DNA from: M3007 sp035299505 | GTDB taxonomy: Bacteria; Bacteroidota; Bacteroidia; Chitinophagales; Saprospiraceae | Reading direction: 5' to 3' | Assembly: GCA_035299505.1 (NCBI GenBank) | Contig: DATGWL010000101.1 | Location: forward strand, 77,691 to 141,690 | Length of the DNA: 64,000 nucleotides | Shown here: in pieces, positions 36,343 to 45,682 of the stretch | Position numbering within the stretch: the stretch's first letter is position 1 | Layout of the letters: every line of letters begins with the position of its first letter | Program-made: the position numbers and the translations under genes | The notes under the pieces: model-generated | Seen by the model: the letters and a program-made list of their open reading frames with translations, nothing else | Databases searched by the model: none | Told to the model about the DNA's origin: nothing

Positions 36343-38202
36343 TTATTCACTCACCTCAGATATGCTCGGCTCTCCTGGCTCATGCTCTGCGAACGGCGGC
36401 TTCAGTTTGCCCACCAGTTGTTCATATATCTTCTGCCGAATCACATCCGCAGTGATAGGAAATCCATCATAGTTGAGAATGGAAGTTAATTTAGCCGGAT
36501 TTATACCCAGTTCATTGACAATCAGTGACTTGAATTGGGCGTCACGATTTTGTTCTACAATGAATACCCGCTGGTGATTATCAATAAACTGCTGTACTTC
36601 GTGGTTGAAAGGAAAGGCTTTCACCCGCAAACAATCCAGCGTGATGCCTTGTTCTGTCAGTAAATCCCGGGCCTCATTAGCCGCATAGGTGGTGGTGCCA
36701 AAAAACAACATGCCAAAGGCACTTTGTTTTTCCTGCTGATACAATTCCGGCCCAGGAACATATTGCTTGGCTGTTTCCCACTTTTTCACCAAACGATCCA
36801 TATTGCGCACATACGCCGGGCCTTCCTCCGTATACACAGCATACTCATCTCTGGAGGTTCCGCGCGTGAAGAAAGACCCTTTGGTAGGGTGGGTGCCGGG
36901 AATGGTGCGGTAAGGAATGCCATCGCCATCCACATCCAAATAGCGACCAAACCTTTCGGTCATCTGTTCCAACTGCTCGGCGTTAAACACCTTGCCACGG
37001 TCGTATGATTTGCTGTGATCCCATTTCAGTGGCGGCGACATGTTTTCATTCATGCCCAAATCCAGATCAGTCATCACCAGAACCGGTGTTTGCAAGCGTT
37101 CGGCCAGGTCAAAAGCCTCTCCCATCATGGAGAAACATTCAGCCGGCGTGCTTGGGAACAACAACACCTGTTTGGTATCGCCATGTGAGGCGTAAGCAGC
37201 AATGAGCAGGTCGGACTGCTGGGTACGGGTGGGCATGCCGGTACTCGGACCACCGCGTTGTACATCTACCAGCACAGTGGGAATTTCGGCAAAATAGGCC
37301 AGCCCCAGGAATTCGCTCATGAGCGAAACGCCCGGGCCGCTGGTAGCGGTAAAGGATCTGGCGCCGTTCCAGTTGGCGCCAATTACCATCCCGATAGCTG
37401 CCAGCTCGTCTTCTGCCTGCACTATGGCAAAGTTGTTTTGCCCTGTTTCCGGGTCAATCCGGTATTTTTTGGCATATTTACCAAAAGCATCAGCCAGCGA
37501 AGTAGACGGGGTGATGGGGTACCACGACAACACTGTGGCGCCGGCATATACAGCGCCTAAACCACAGGCTGAGTTGCCATCCATCATTATCCAGTCGTTC
37601 ACCAGATCCCTGCGAGCCACACGATGCTCGGGGAAGGGACAGGTAAAATGTTCCTGTGCATATTGGCGGCCCATTTCCATGGCCTCGTAGTTGGCCGTTA
37701 CCAGCTTCTCTTTGCCTTTGAATTTTTGCTGGATGATACCCTGCAATACTTCCATCTCAATGTCCAGCAAGGCGGAAAGCGCACCCACATACACCATATT
37801 TTTCAACAACTGCCGCTGCCTTGGATCTGCAAATTTATCCATACACATTTGCATCATCGGGATGCCCAGGTAATGGATATCGTCCCGGATGAAATCCTTG
37901 TACAATTCCTTGGTGCTGTCGTATATGAAATAACCTCCGGATTTGACGTTGGCAATATCCTTGGGCATGGACTGCGGGTTCACGCTCACCATGATGTCTA
38001 TTCCTTCCCGCCGGCCCAGGTAGCCTTTTTCACTCACCCGGACTTCATACCAGGTTGGCAAACCCTGAATGTTGGAAGGAAAAATATTTTTGGGCGAAAC
38101 GGGTATACCCATCCGGAAAATGGCCTTGGCAAACATATCGTTCGCACTGGCAGAACCGGTGCCATTTACATTGGCGAAGCGGATAACAAAATCGTTGAGC
38201 AC
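36343..38202 (-). CDS. korA: 2-oxoacid:ferredoxin oxidoreductase, fused gamma-alpha subunit
   Basis: The 619-residue protein joins the gamma-type domain (residues 1-190: FVIRFANVNGTGSASANDMF) to the alpha domain (about 200-600: DGNSACGLGAVYAGATVLSWYPITPSTSLA). It binds the CoA/2-oxoacid side and works with korB. The start is a GTG at 38202, as no in-frame ATG lies between the lspA stop and this codon. lspA is 40 bp upstream. The C-terminus ends SEVSE-stop in a short GAGT-like tract (sense GGTGAGTGAATAA), a weak example of the stop-proximal repeat. Confidence 0.92.
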   Translation of the reverse strand: MLNDFVIRFANVNGTGSASANDMFAKAIFRMGIPVSPKNIFPSNIQGLPTWYEVRVSEKGYLGRREGIDIMVSVNPQSMPKDIANVKSGGYFIYDSTKELYKDFIRDDIHYLGIPMMQMCMDKFADPRQRQLLKNMVYVGALSALLDIEMEVLQGIIQQKFKGKEKLVTANYEAMEMGRQYAQEHFTCPFPEHRVARRDLVNDWIMMDGNSACGLGAVYAGATVLSWYPITPSTSLADAFGKYAKKYRIDPETGQNNFAIVQAEDELAAIGMVIGANWNGARSFTATSGPGVSLMSEFLGLAYFAEIPTVLVDVQRGGPSTGMPTRTQQSDLLIAAYASHGDTKQVLLFPSTPAECFSMMGEAFDLAERLQTPVLVMTDLDLGMNENMSPPLKWDHSKSYDRGKVFNAEQLEQMTERFGRYLDVDGDGIPYRTIPGTHPTKGSFFTRGTSRDEYAVYTEEGPAYVRNMDRLVKKWETAKQYVPGPELYQQEKQSAFGMLFFGTTTYAANEARDLLTEQGITLDCLRVKAFPFNHEVQQFIDNHQRVFIVEQNRDAQFKSLIVNELGINPAKLTSILNYDGFPITADVIRQKIYEQLVGKLKPPFAEHEPGEPSISEVSE

Positions 38203-38242
38203 TGGATAGCAGTCAATAAGGTGTAAAAAAGGAAGAGAAAAC

Positions 38243-38755
38243 CTAGGCTCCCGAAGGCAACATTGGCTCTCTTTTCAGGATTTGCAGCGCAATAATAAAT
38301 AATGCGCCGAAAGTAATGGAAACATCCGCAAAATTGAAAATCCCTGTCTTGAAAAATCCGAGATTTATGAATAAAAAATCTGTCACTGAACCATAGGCCA
38401 GGCGGTCCACAATATTTCCAATCCCGCCACCAATAATACAACAGACCCCAAGTGCCAGTCCGGTGGGCAATTTGGCCTGAAATAGCCAAAAAGTGAGCCC
38501 CAACATCATCAGCGATGGTAAAATATGTAACGACAGGGTTTTGGCCCAGGGTTGCCAGTCGTCGCCCATGCTCAGAAAGGCGCCGGTGTTTTCCACTTTG
38601 GTAAGCAATACATGCTCTCCGGCCAGCGGAATTTGTTCGTGATAAGCCAGCCGCTCCCGCACCAAAGACTTTGATACCTGATCGCAACCAATGTTGGCGG
38701 CAATAATCCCAATGAAGAGCAGGTAACGGAATAACTTGTTTTGCAATAAAGACAT
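38243..38755 (-). CDS. lspA: Lipoprotein signal peptidase (signal peptidase II)
   Basis: The 170-residue membrane protease removes signal peptides from prolipoproteins. It has four hydrophobic segments and the LspA boxes: NIGCDQVSKSLVR, VENTGAFLSM, GGGIGNIVDRLAYGSVTDFL and FNFADVSITFG, the latter two with the catalytic aspartates. Length is normal. The ATG at 38755 comes 4 bp after the stop of the sugar dehydrogenase gene and korA follows after 40 bp, so these genes may form one transcript. The OmpA lipoprotein at 30202 is a likely client. Confidence 0.94.
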   Translation of the reverse strand: MSLLQNKLFRYLLFIGIIAANIGCDQVSKSLVRERLAYHEQIPLAGEHVLLTKVENTGAFLSMGDDWQPWAKTLSLHILPSLMMLGLTFWLFQAKLPTGLALGVCCIIGGGIGNIVDRLAYGSVTDFLFINLGFFKTGIFNFADVSITFGALFIIALQILKREPMLPSGA

Positions 38756-38759
38756 AAGG

Positions 38760-40841
38760 CTATTGCTTGATTATGGTTCGGGTAAAGGTCTGCTGTCCTG
38801 CCTGAATGTTCAGGAAATAGTTGCCTTTGGGCTGCTGCGACAGGTCTATTGGCAGGCGAATGCTGGATTGTTGCAAGGTCTGAGACCAGATTTGTCGTTG
38901 ACTGCTGTCGGTCAGCACCAGCTTTACGGTCATGGTTTGGTCCAGTTCCAGGTCAATTTGTACCTGATCCAGGGTTGGGTTGGGAGTAAGCCAGAAGGAT
39001 TTGACAAAATCTGGTGTTTCCGTTTTTGAAACTACCACATCAATATTGGCAGAAGCAGAGCAGCCTACCAGGTCAGTTGCCACCGCAGTGTATTGTCCAC
39101 TTTGGGTAGCGGTCAATACATTGCCTGTACCCACCGGATTGGTGTTGTTTTCAAAATACCAGGTTATGCTGGCGGTTGGCGGATCAACGACGGCAGTTAG
39201 AGTATTACCTGTTGCATTGAGCAAAACAGAGGGGTTTGGGAAAACCGTCACTAAAACCTGATTGGAGAGATCCGACATGCAATGCGCGCTTACGGCTTGA
39301 ACCTGATAAAAACCTGTTACCAGAGCAGTGAAAGTGCCATTGGGCGAGCCTAAAATGGGAGTATTGTTGAAAAACCAGATATATCCGGTTCCTTGTGGCG
39401 GTTCGGGCAGGTTGAAACTGATGGGTTGCCCAACACAAACAGCTGTATCTATGGCATTGATAACAGGAGTGGCAGGACTGCCGTTTGCAATATCGAACGT
39501 ATCCCTGCGGATACAGTTGTTTCCGTCTTTTACCTCCACAGTATAAATACCCGGCCCAAGGCCGGCCAGGTTTTGGGTGGTAGCGCCTGTAGACCACAGG
39601 TAGGTGGCGTTTCCGCTCGCTCCTGTGGTTTGCAGGGTGATTTCACCTTCTGTGCCATTGGCACAAACCGATGCTGTAGCCACCCCGGATATACCAAAAC
39701 TGGAGCATAATTCCCGTACTTTTTGAATGCGACCACTTGCCAGCAGCGCAACATAAAGTTCACCATTGCGGTCCTCTCCAAAGGAACTGAATTCATAACC
39801 GCCAAAAGTTCCCAAAACGTTGGTGATGAAACTACCATCCGCATTTCTGCGCGTATACCACCAGCGGCCACTGCAATAATCAGCAAACAAATAACAGCCA
39901 TACAAATCCGGGAACTGAGTGCCACGATAAATAAAACCGCCAGTGACAGAACATCCGTTGCTGCCAGAGTGACTATATTCGTAAAACGGGCTTACATAGG
40001 CGTCGGCAGAAAGGCAACCTGTGGTGTTGAAAGTATGCAAGCCTTCGTAGCAGCGCCACCCGTAGTTTTTGCCGCCATCGCCGGCAGCTTCAAAATCTAC
40101 TTCCTCCCACAGGTTTTGGCCCACATCCCCAATCCACATATCGCCAGTGAGGCGATCGAAGGAAAAACGCCATGGGTTGCGCCAGCCGATGGACCAGATT
40201 TCCGGCAAATAACTAGGATTGCCTACAAAAGGATTGTCGGCAGGAACAGTGTAGGGCTCTGAAGCAGAGCTGTTATTGACATCAATCCGGAGGATTTTGC
40301 CCAGCCAGGTTAGTTTGTTTTGGGAATAATTTTGAGGATCGTTGGCTCCACCGCCATCGCCCAGGCCAATGTACAGGTATCCGTCTGGCCCGAATTTGAT
40401 ACAGCCACCATTGTGGTTCCAGTTAGGCTGATCCTGTTCCAGAATGGTGAGCTCAGAGTTGGGGTCTGCTTCGTTGGGGTTTCCGGGTTTTACAGAAAAT
40501 CTGGAAACACGGGTGTCACCACCGTTGTTTTTCGTGTAATTGACGAAAAAATAGCCGTTTTGGCTGTAATTCGGGTGGAAAGCCAGTCCCAGCAGCCCTT
40601 GTTCATTCTGGTTGGAATTTACCCTGGGATCTATGTTCAGGAAGGTATCCAGTTTGTTGCCCAGACTATCGAGTACCCAAATTACACCGTCGCGTTCTAC
40701 CACAAACAGGCGACTGTCGCCACAATGCGTGATATCAAGCGGTAGGTCAAAACCGGATGCGAAATTGACCAGTTGTATTTTAGGTTGGGCCAAAAGAAAA
40801 AGCGGGAGTGAGGTGAGCAGGAATAGAATTGTTTTTTTCAT
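38760..40841 (-). CDS. Sugar/sorbosone dehydrogenase-like beta-propeller with Ig module and T9SS domain
   Basis: The 693-residue protein has a signal peptide (LPLFLLAQ), a six-bladed glucose/sorbosone-dehydrogenase (PQQ-type) propeller through about residue 380 (GLAFHPNYSQNGYFFVNYT, DGYLYIGLGDGG, GWRNPWRFSFDRLTGDMWIGDVGQ), then Ig/SprB-like repeats (CANGTEGEITLQTTGASG), and a type A T9SS domain from about 610 (FWLTPNPTLDQVQIDL). The soluble quinoprotein family oxidises sugars; whether this one has PQQ or a bound calcium could not be verified. No PQQ synthesis genes are in the window. It is the first gene of the lspA-kor run. Confidence 0.87.
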   Translation of the reverse strand: MKKTILFLLTSLPLFLLAQPKIQLVNFASGFDLPLDITHCGDSRLFVVERDGVIWVLDSLGNKLDTFLNIDPRVNSNQNEQGLLGLAFHPNYSQNGYFFVNYTKNNGGDTRVSRFSVKPGNPNEADPNSELTILEQDQPNWNHNGGCIKFGPDGYLYIGLGDGGGANDPQNYSQNKLTWLGKILRIDVNNSSASEPYTVPADNPFVGNPSYLPEIWSIGWRNPWRFSFDRLTGDMWIGDVGQNLWEEVDFEAAGDGGKNYGWRCYEGLHTFNTTGCLSADAYVSPFYEYSHSGSNGCSVTGGFIYRGTQFPDLYGCYLFADYCSGRWWYTRRNADGSFITNVLGTFGGYEFSSFGEDRNGELYVALLASGRIQKVRELCSSFGISGVATASVCANGTEGEITLQTTGASGNATYLWSTGATTQNLAGLGPGIYTVEVKDGNNCIRRDTFDIANGSPATPVINAIDTAVCVGQPISFNLPEPPQGTGYIWFFNNTPILGSPNGTFTALVTGFYQVQAVSAHCMSDLSNQVLVTVFPNPSVLLNATGNTLTAVVDPPTASITWYFENNTNPVGTGNVLTATQSGQYTAVATDLVGCSASANIDVVVSKTETPDFVKSFWLTPNPTLDQVQIDLELDQTMTVKLVLTDSSQRQIWSQTLQQSSIRLPIDLSQQPKGNYFLNIQAGQQTFTRTIIKQ

Positions 40842-40946
40842 GGAAGCATCAAGGCTTGGGATGAAGGAATGTGGGTTGGATTAGCAAGAGGGTAGGGTGG
40901 AGCTGAATCATCTAAAACAGTGGCAGGGAAAGACTTTCCCGGGCAC

Positions 40947-42488
40947 TTAAAAAGTCGCAGGTTTATCTTCAGAAGCAAACCGCATGAGTTCTTCTACAAA
41001 TTGGCGGTGGTTAGCCAGGCGCGGGACTTTATTCTGGTTTCCAAATTTTCCTCTGGCCCGCATCCAGCGGATAAAAGTGCCTTTGGGTACCGGATTGATG
41101 CGCAAACGATCCAGGGCCATGCCTTTGTAGCGTTTGGCTTCATAATCGGAATTGATTTTTTGCAGGGATTCGTCGAGCACCTGATTGAACTTCTCCAGGT
41201 CGGCGGGTTCTTTTTCAAACTCTACTACCCATTCATGGCCGCCGCGACTTTTTTCCGCAGTGAAATACACAGGTGCTGCGGTGTATTCTGTAACGGATGC
41301 GTTCAGTTGCCGGCAGGCTTCTGCCAGGGCTTTGTCGGCGTCGCCCACCATTACTTCTTCTCCAAAGGCATTGATGAATTGTTTGGTACGGCCAGTTATT
41401 TGGAAGCAGAACGGGTTTCGGCGGGTGAAGGTTACGGTGTCGCCCAATTGGTACCGAAAGAGTCCGTTGTTGGCTGTGATCATGACAGCGTAATTCTCAC
41501 CAATAACCACATCCTGCAATAAAACCGTTTTTGGGTGCGATTTATCCCATTCGCAGGTAGGCACGAACTCGTAGAACACCCCATTGTCGGCCAGCACCAG
41601 CAAGTCGTTTTGGTTCAGGTCGCACTGTACACCGAAAAAACCTTCGGAGGCATTGTACATTTCCTGATAGGCAAAATCGTTGCTTGGAATCAGCTCCCGG
41701 AAGGTTGCCCTGTAGGGGTCAAATCCCACGCCCCCGTGCATGTATGCCTGCAGGTGAGGCCACACCTCGAGCATATTGGATTTGCCGGTTTTTTCCAGGA
41801 TCATTCGGAAAAGCACAATGAGCCAGGTTGGTACTCCGCCGAACAGGCAGATATCCCTTTGTTTGCTGGTTATTTCGGCTATTCTTTGCAGTTTTTCTTC
41901 AAAATTAGGCAGCAGGTTGGTTTGGGTATCGGGGGTGTACAGCAGCCGGGCGATGGTAGGCATATGTTGTACCAGGATGGCGCTTACATCACCGAATCTG
42001 GTTTTAGGGTACTCCGGCAAGGCCTGAAAACTCCCGGGAACTGCCAGGTGTTTATACCGGAATGCCTCCATGTCGGGCTTGTTATGGTATAATAAGGTGA
42101 TGGCATCCCAGGCGCCTGCTATGTGGCAATTGAAAAGATTGCCATAGGGAACGGGAATGAATTTGCTTTTATCACTGGTGGTGCCGCTACTTTTGGAATA
42201 CCAGTTGATTTCGCCCGGCCAGAGCACGTTTCTTTCCCCGCGCATCATGCGGGAAATATCGGTTTTGACGGCTTCGTAATCCTGCGCCGGTACGATGCGG
42301 GCAAACTGTTCCGGCGTTTTTATGTCAGATAGCCCCCAACGTTTGCCTTGTTCCGTTTCGCGCGCGCGATCAATGATGCGCCGGAACCAGCGTTCCTGTG
42401 CTTCTTCCGGATGCAGCATGTACCGCTCAACCCGCTTCATGCGTCTTGAGAGGTATTGTTTTACGACCAGATTGAACAGTGCATTCAT
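40947..42488 (-). CDS. GH3-family acyl-acid-amido synthetase-like protein
   Basis: The 513-residue protein matches the GH3 fold (ANL adenylate-forming superfamily), known in plants for joining amino acids to jasmonate or auxin. Motifs include NWYSKSSGTTSDKSKFIPV (adenylate-binding loop), MYNASEGFFGVQ, and FRYQLGDTVTF near residue 360. Bacterial GH3 homologs are common in Bacteroidota, with unknown substrates. Cytoplasmic, no signal peptide. The next genes on this strand are the sugar dehydrogenase and lspA; the gap is 105 bp. Function beyond an ATP-dependent acyl activation is not known. Confidence 0.85.
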   Translation of the reverse strand: MNALFNLVVKQYLSRRMKRVERYMLHPEEAQERWFRRIIDRARETEQGKRWGLSDIKTPEQFARIVPAQDYEAVKTDISRMMRGERNVLWPGEINWYSKSSGTTSDKSKFIPVPYGNLFNCHIAGAWDAITLLYHNKPDMEAFRYKHLAVPGSFQALPEYPKTRFGDVSAILVQHMPTIARLLYTPDTQTNLLPNFEEKLQRIAEITSKQRDICLFGGVPTWLIVLFRMILEKTGKSNMLEVWPHLQAYMHGGVGFDPYRATFRELIPSNDFAYQEMYNASEGFFGVQCDLNQNDLLVLADNGVFYEFVPTCEWDKSHPKTVLLQDVVIGENYAVMITANNGLFRYQLGDTVTFTRRNPFCFQITGRTKQFINAFGEEVMVGDADKALAEACRQLNASVTEYTAAPVYFTAEKSRGGHEWVVEFEKEPADLEKFNQVLDESLQKINSDYEAKRYKGMALDRLRINPVPKGTFIRWMRARGKFGNQNKVPRLANHRQFVEELMRFASEDKPATF

Positions 42489-42667
42489 AAATCCAATGGC
42501 GAAGATAATGGCTGGACTTTGAATTCAGAACATGTTTGGGATTTTCTCGGTGGGCTAAAAACGGTTCTTTTGTCACCATTTTTCAGCTTTTTTACAAAAA
42601 GGTGGTACTTTTTTAAGATGCCGGAGGATTGGCTGGCAAGATTGAAAAACTTGGAGAATATTTGCAC

Positions 42668-43051
42668 ATGAAATTGGCCAAACATAAAGATTTTGATTCT
42701 TTTCTGGACGATCTTACGCCTGAAGAACGCTCTATCTGCTTGTTTTTGAAGGATTTATTGCAGAATAACTTCCCGGAACTCCGGGTCACCTGGGCCTATG
42801 GCGTACCCTATTACAGAGGCAGAAAAAGAATATGTTTCTTTTACCCGGCAAGCCTGCCATACAGCGGTATCACGCAAGGTGTAAACCTCGGTTTGGTAAA
42901 AGGATATCTGTTATCCAACGAACAACAGCTCATCAACATGGGCCAACGCAAAGAAGTTGGCTATATCCAGATCCAATACCCCAATCAAATCCCCTCAGAA
43001 ACCCTCCTCGAAATCCTCCACGAAGCCATCCTCCTCGACACCCCCAATTGA
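42668..43051 (+). CDS. DUF1801 domain protein
   Basis: The 127-residue protein has the DUF1801 (YdhG-like) pattern: DFDSFLDDLTPEERSICLFLKDLLQ, TWAYGVPYYRGRKRICFFYPA, GVNLGLVKGYLLS. Family members have a compact fold likened to iron chaperones, but no function is proven. I chose the ATG at 42668 (MKLAKHKDF); the longer reading begins in the putative promoter. The stop codon TGA is the first three bases of the TGACCC repeat unit that follows. The gene is followed by a GNAT gene 229 bp downstream. Confidence 0.78.
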   Translation: MKLAKHKDFDSFLDDLTPEERSICLFLKDLLQNNFPELRVTWAYGVPYYRGRKRICFFYPASLPYSGITQGVNLGLVKGYLLSNEQQLINMGQRKEVGYIQIQYPNQIPSETLLEILHEAILLDTPN

Positions 43052-43254
43052 CCCAAGTGCCCCATAAATGCCCCATAAATGACCCAAATGCCCCATAAAT
43101 GACCCAAATGCCCCATAAATGACCCATAAATGACCCAAATGCCCCATAAATGACCCATAAATGACCCAAGTGCCCCATAAATGACCCATAAATGACCCAA
43201 ATGACCCATAAATGACCCAAGTGCCCCATAAATGCCCCAAATGACTCATAATTG
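43051..43254 (+). repeat. Tandem array 3: twenty alternating 9-bp and 11-bp units
   Basis: Eight 9-bp units (ACCCAAATG type) and twelve 11-bp units (CCCCATAAATG or ACCCATAAATG type) fill 204 bp without gaps, with mean length 10.2 bp. The core AATGACCC is shared with the array at 5851-6000, which uses strict 10-bp units. It lies between two plus-strand genes and reads AAATGACCC in the sense direction, and its first bases form the DUF1801 stop codon. The minus-strand reading stays open but encodes only repeated GHLWVIYG-type residues. Confidence 0.95.
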
Positions 43255-43280
43255 ACCCTATATCCCAACCTCCCTCACCT

Positions 43281-43736
43281 ATGCAACCCACAATCCTCAT
43301 CCGCCCAGCCACAGAAGCCGATATCCCAGCCATTCACGCCCTGGTGTACGAACTGGCTGTGTATGAAAAAGAACCCGAAGCTGTTTTTACCACGCCTGAA
43401 GAATATCTGGAGGACTTCCGCAAAGGCCTTTTTGAATGTAAAGTAGCCGAAGTGGAAGGCCAGGTGGTGGGTATGACGCTCTTCTTCATGGCTTATTCCT
43501 CCTGGAAAGGCAAAATGTTGTATCTCGATGATTTTGTGGTCAACGAGGCATACCGCGGCTTTGGGGTAGGTCAAAAACTCTACGACGATTTTATCCAGGA
43601 AGGTCGCCAGCGGGGTTGTCGGTTGGTAAAATGGCAGGTGCTCGATTGGAACGAGCCGGCCATTCGTTTTTACAAACGCAACGAAGCTATCATTGAAACC
43701 GGCTGGTGGAATGTGAAGAAGTTTTTGTTTGAATAG
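43281..43736 (+). CDS. GNAT N-acetyltransferase (diamine/spermidine acetyltransferase-like)
   Basis: The 151-residue protein has the compact GNAT fold of the SSAT-like branch: ILIRPATEADIPAIHALV, LDDFVVNEAYRGFGVGQKL with the acetyl-CoA loop, and KWQVLDWNEPAIRFYKRN. It transfers an acetyl group to a polyamine or similar small amine, but the target is unproven. It begins 27 bp after the repeat array ends. The translation factor ettA follows after about 100 bp. Confidence 0.88.
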   Translation: MQPTILIRPATEADIPAIHALVYELAVYEKEPEAVFTTPEEYLEDFRKGLFECKVAEVEGQVVGMTLFFMAYSSWKGKMLYLDDFVVNEAYRGFGVGQKLYDDFIQEGRQRGCRLVKWQVLDWNEPAIRFYKRNEAIIETGWWNVKKFLFE

Positions 43737-43838
43737 GAATCTTTGACCACCACGATAAAAATTTCCATCAATCCCACGACCTTTGCGCCCGTTCCTACAT
43801 TCCATTCACATTTACCCCATTCTCCACATTTCATACCG

Positions 43839-45509
43839 ATGTCTGAAAAGATTATTTTTTCCATGTCGGGGGTGAGTAAAACCTTCCCTCCACAGAAACA
43901 GGTGCTGAAAAACATCTGGCTTTCTTTCTATTACGGCGCCAAAATTGGCGTTTTAGGCCTCAACGGTTCCGGTAAATCAACCCTGCTCAAGATTATTGCA
44001 GGAGTTGACCAAAACTACCAGGGCAAAATCGAGTTCGAAAAACAATACAAAATAGGATATCTGGAGCAAGAGCCTACTATGGACGATAACAAGACCGTTC
44101 GTCAGGTAGTAGAGGAAGGTGTACAACATATCGTAGACCTGCTCAAGGAAAACGAAGATATCGGTGAAAAACTCGGCGTGGTAACCGACGACGATGAAAT
44201 GATGAAACTCATTGAACGTCAGGGCGAAGTGCTGGAACAAATTGAACACCTCGGCGGCTGGGAACTTGATTATCGCCTCGGCATATTCATGGATGCCCTG
44301 CGTTGTCCGGAAGACGACCGCCCCATCAAGGTCTGCTCAGGTGGCGAACGCCGCCGGGTAGCGCTGGCCCGACTGTTGCTCTCTCAGCCCGATATCCTGT
44401 TGCTCGATGAGCCTACCAACCACCTGGATGCCGAGTCTGTGGCCTGGCTGGAACAGTATCTCCAGAATTTCCCAGGTACGGTAATTGCCGTAACCCACGA
44501 CCGTTACTTCCTCGACAATGTGGCCGGCTGGATCCTTGAACTCGACCGCGGTGAAGGTATTCCATGGCAGGGTAACTACTCTTCCTGGCTGGATCAGAAA
44601 ACCAAGCGCATGGCCCAGGAGGAAAAACAGGAAGATAAACGCCGCAAACAGCTGGAAAACGAACTGGAATGGGTGCGTATGGGCGCAAAAGGCAGGCAAG
44701 CCAAGGGTAAAGCCCGTTTGAATGCCTATGAAAAAATGGCCGGTGAAGAAGCCCGCGAAAAAGAACAGAAACTGGAACTCTGGATACCAAACGGCCAACG
44801 TCTGGGCGATAATGTCATTGATGTTCAGGGCGTTACAAAATCATTCGGCGGTCGCGTACTGTTTGAAAACCTGTCGTTCAGCATTCCTAAAAATGCCATC
44901 GTAGGTATCATTGGACCAAACGGCGTAGGTAAATCCACGCTGTTTAAAATCCTGGTAGGCAAGGAAAAACCCGATGCCGGTACCGTAACCATCGGGGATA
45001 CCGTTCAGCTGAGCTATGTGGATCAAAGCCATGAGAACCTGCTGCCGGATAAAACCATCTACGAGATTGTTAGTGAAGGCAACGACCTGATCTCTGTGGG
45101 CAATACCTCTGTGAATGCCAGGGCATATTTGTCGCGTTTCAACTTTGCCGGCAGCGACCAGCAGAAAAAACTGGGTGTTTGTTCAGGCGGTGAGCGCAAC
45201 CGCGTTCACCTGGCCATGACACTCAAAGAAGGTGGCAACGTATTGCTGCTTGACGAACCTACCAACGATATCGACGTAAATACGCTGCGGGCACTGGAGG
45301 TGGCTCTGGAGAACTTTGCCGGTTGCGTACTCATCATCAGTCACGACCGTTGGTTCCTCGACCGTTTGGCCACGCACATCCTGTCGTTTGAAGACGATGC
45401 GGAGGTGGTGTTCTTCGAGGGCGACTTTACCGCCTATGAGGAAATGAAAAAGGCCAAACTGGGCGATATTACGCCACACCGCCCAAGGGTTAAACACATT
45501 ATTGGCTAA
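43839..45509 (+). CDS. ettA: ABC-F energy-dependent translational throttle protein EttA
   Basis: The 556-residue protein has two ATP-binding cassettes, with GLNGSGKST and GPNGVGKST Walker A motifs, CSGGERRRVALARLL and CSGGERNRVHLAMTL signatures, and LLLDEPTNHLDAES and LLLDEPTNDIDVNT Walker B motifs. It lacks membrane segments. EttA binds the ribosome E site and senses the ATP/ADP ratio. The start is the ATG at 43839 (MSEKIIFSMSGVSKTF); an upstream in-frame GTG-like start adds 32 unsupported residues. Two terminators follow the stop. Confidence 0.94.
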   Translation: MSEKIIFSMSGVSKTFPPQKQVLKNIWLSFYYGAKIGVLGLNGSGKSTLLKIIAGVDQNYQGKIEFEKQYKIGYLEQEPTMDDNKTVRQVVEEGVQHIVDLLKENEDIGEKLGVVTDDDEMMKLIERQGEVLEQIEHLGGWELDYRLGIFMDALRCPEDDRPIKVCSGGERRRVALARLLLSQPDILLLDEPTNHLDAESVAWLEQYLQNFPGTVIAVTHDRYFLDNVAGWILELDRGEGIPWQGNYSSWLDQKTKRMAQEEKQEDKRRKQLENELEWVRMGAKGRQAKGKARLNAYEKMAGEEAREKEQKLELWIPNGQRLGDNVIDVQGVTKSFGGRVLFENLSFSIPKNAIVGIIGPNGVGKSTLFKILVGKEKPDAGTVTIGDTVQLSYVDQSHENLLPDKTIYEIVSEGNDLISVGNTSVNARAYLSRFNFAGSDQQKKLGVCSGGERNRVHLAMTLKEGGNVLLLDEPTNDIDVNTLRALEVALENFAGCVLIISHDRWFLDRLATHILSFEDDAEVVFFEGDFTAYEEMKKAKLGDITPHRPRVKHIIG

Positions 45510-45533
45510 ACGACCATCCGACGTCGTTTTTTT
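45509..45533 (+). terminator. Short intrinsic terminator after ettA
   Basis: AACGAC (45509-45514) pairs with GTCGTT (45523-45528), followed directly by T residues to 45533. The first base overlaps the ettA stop codon. Confidence 0.6.
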
Positions 45534-45542
45534 ACCATATTC

Positions 45543-45590
45543 AATCCGTGTTGTTCCGGTTTTTGCCGAAATAACACGGATTTTCTTTTG
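45543..45590 (+). terminator. Strong intrinsic terminator after ettA
   Basis: AATCCGTGTT (45543-45552) pairs with AACACGGATT (45573-45582) around a 20-nt loop containing a small inner CCGG/GCCG helix, then TTCTTTT. It is the main terminator for the ettA transcript. Confidence 0.7.
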
Positions 45591-45682
45591 GGCAAATGTT
45601 TCAGGCGTTGTAAAATATCAGGCTGATCCTACATCTTTGCCAGGGCAATACAGCCTGAACATTCTAAACCCAATCCTATCTT

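Noticed and set aside
35194..36480. Plus-strand open frames over the kor genes
   Set aside because: They are shadows of korA and korB; no independent motif or start context supports them.
43051..43254. CRISPR-like array
   Set aside because: Units are only 9-11 bp, there are no unique spacers and no cas genes.
42933..43333. Three overlapping minus-strand open frames of 74-112 codons encoding MGHLGHLWVIYG-type repeats
   Set aside because: They are the reading of a stop-free repeat array in all three frames; no frame is preferred and no start or neighbour context supports a gene.
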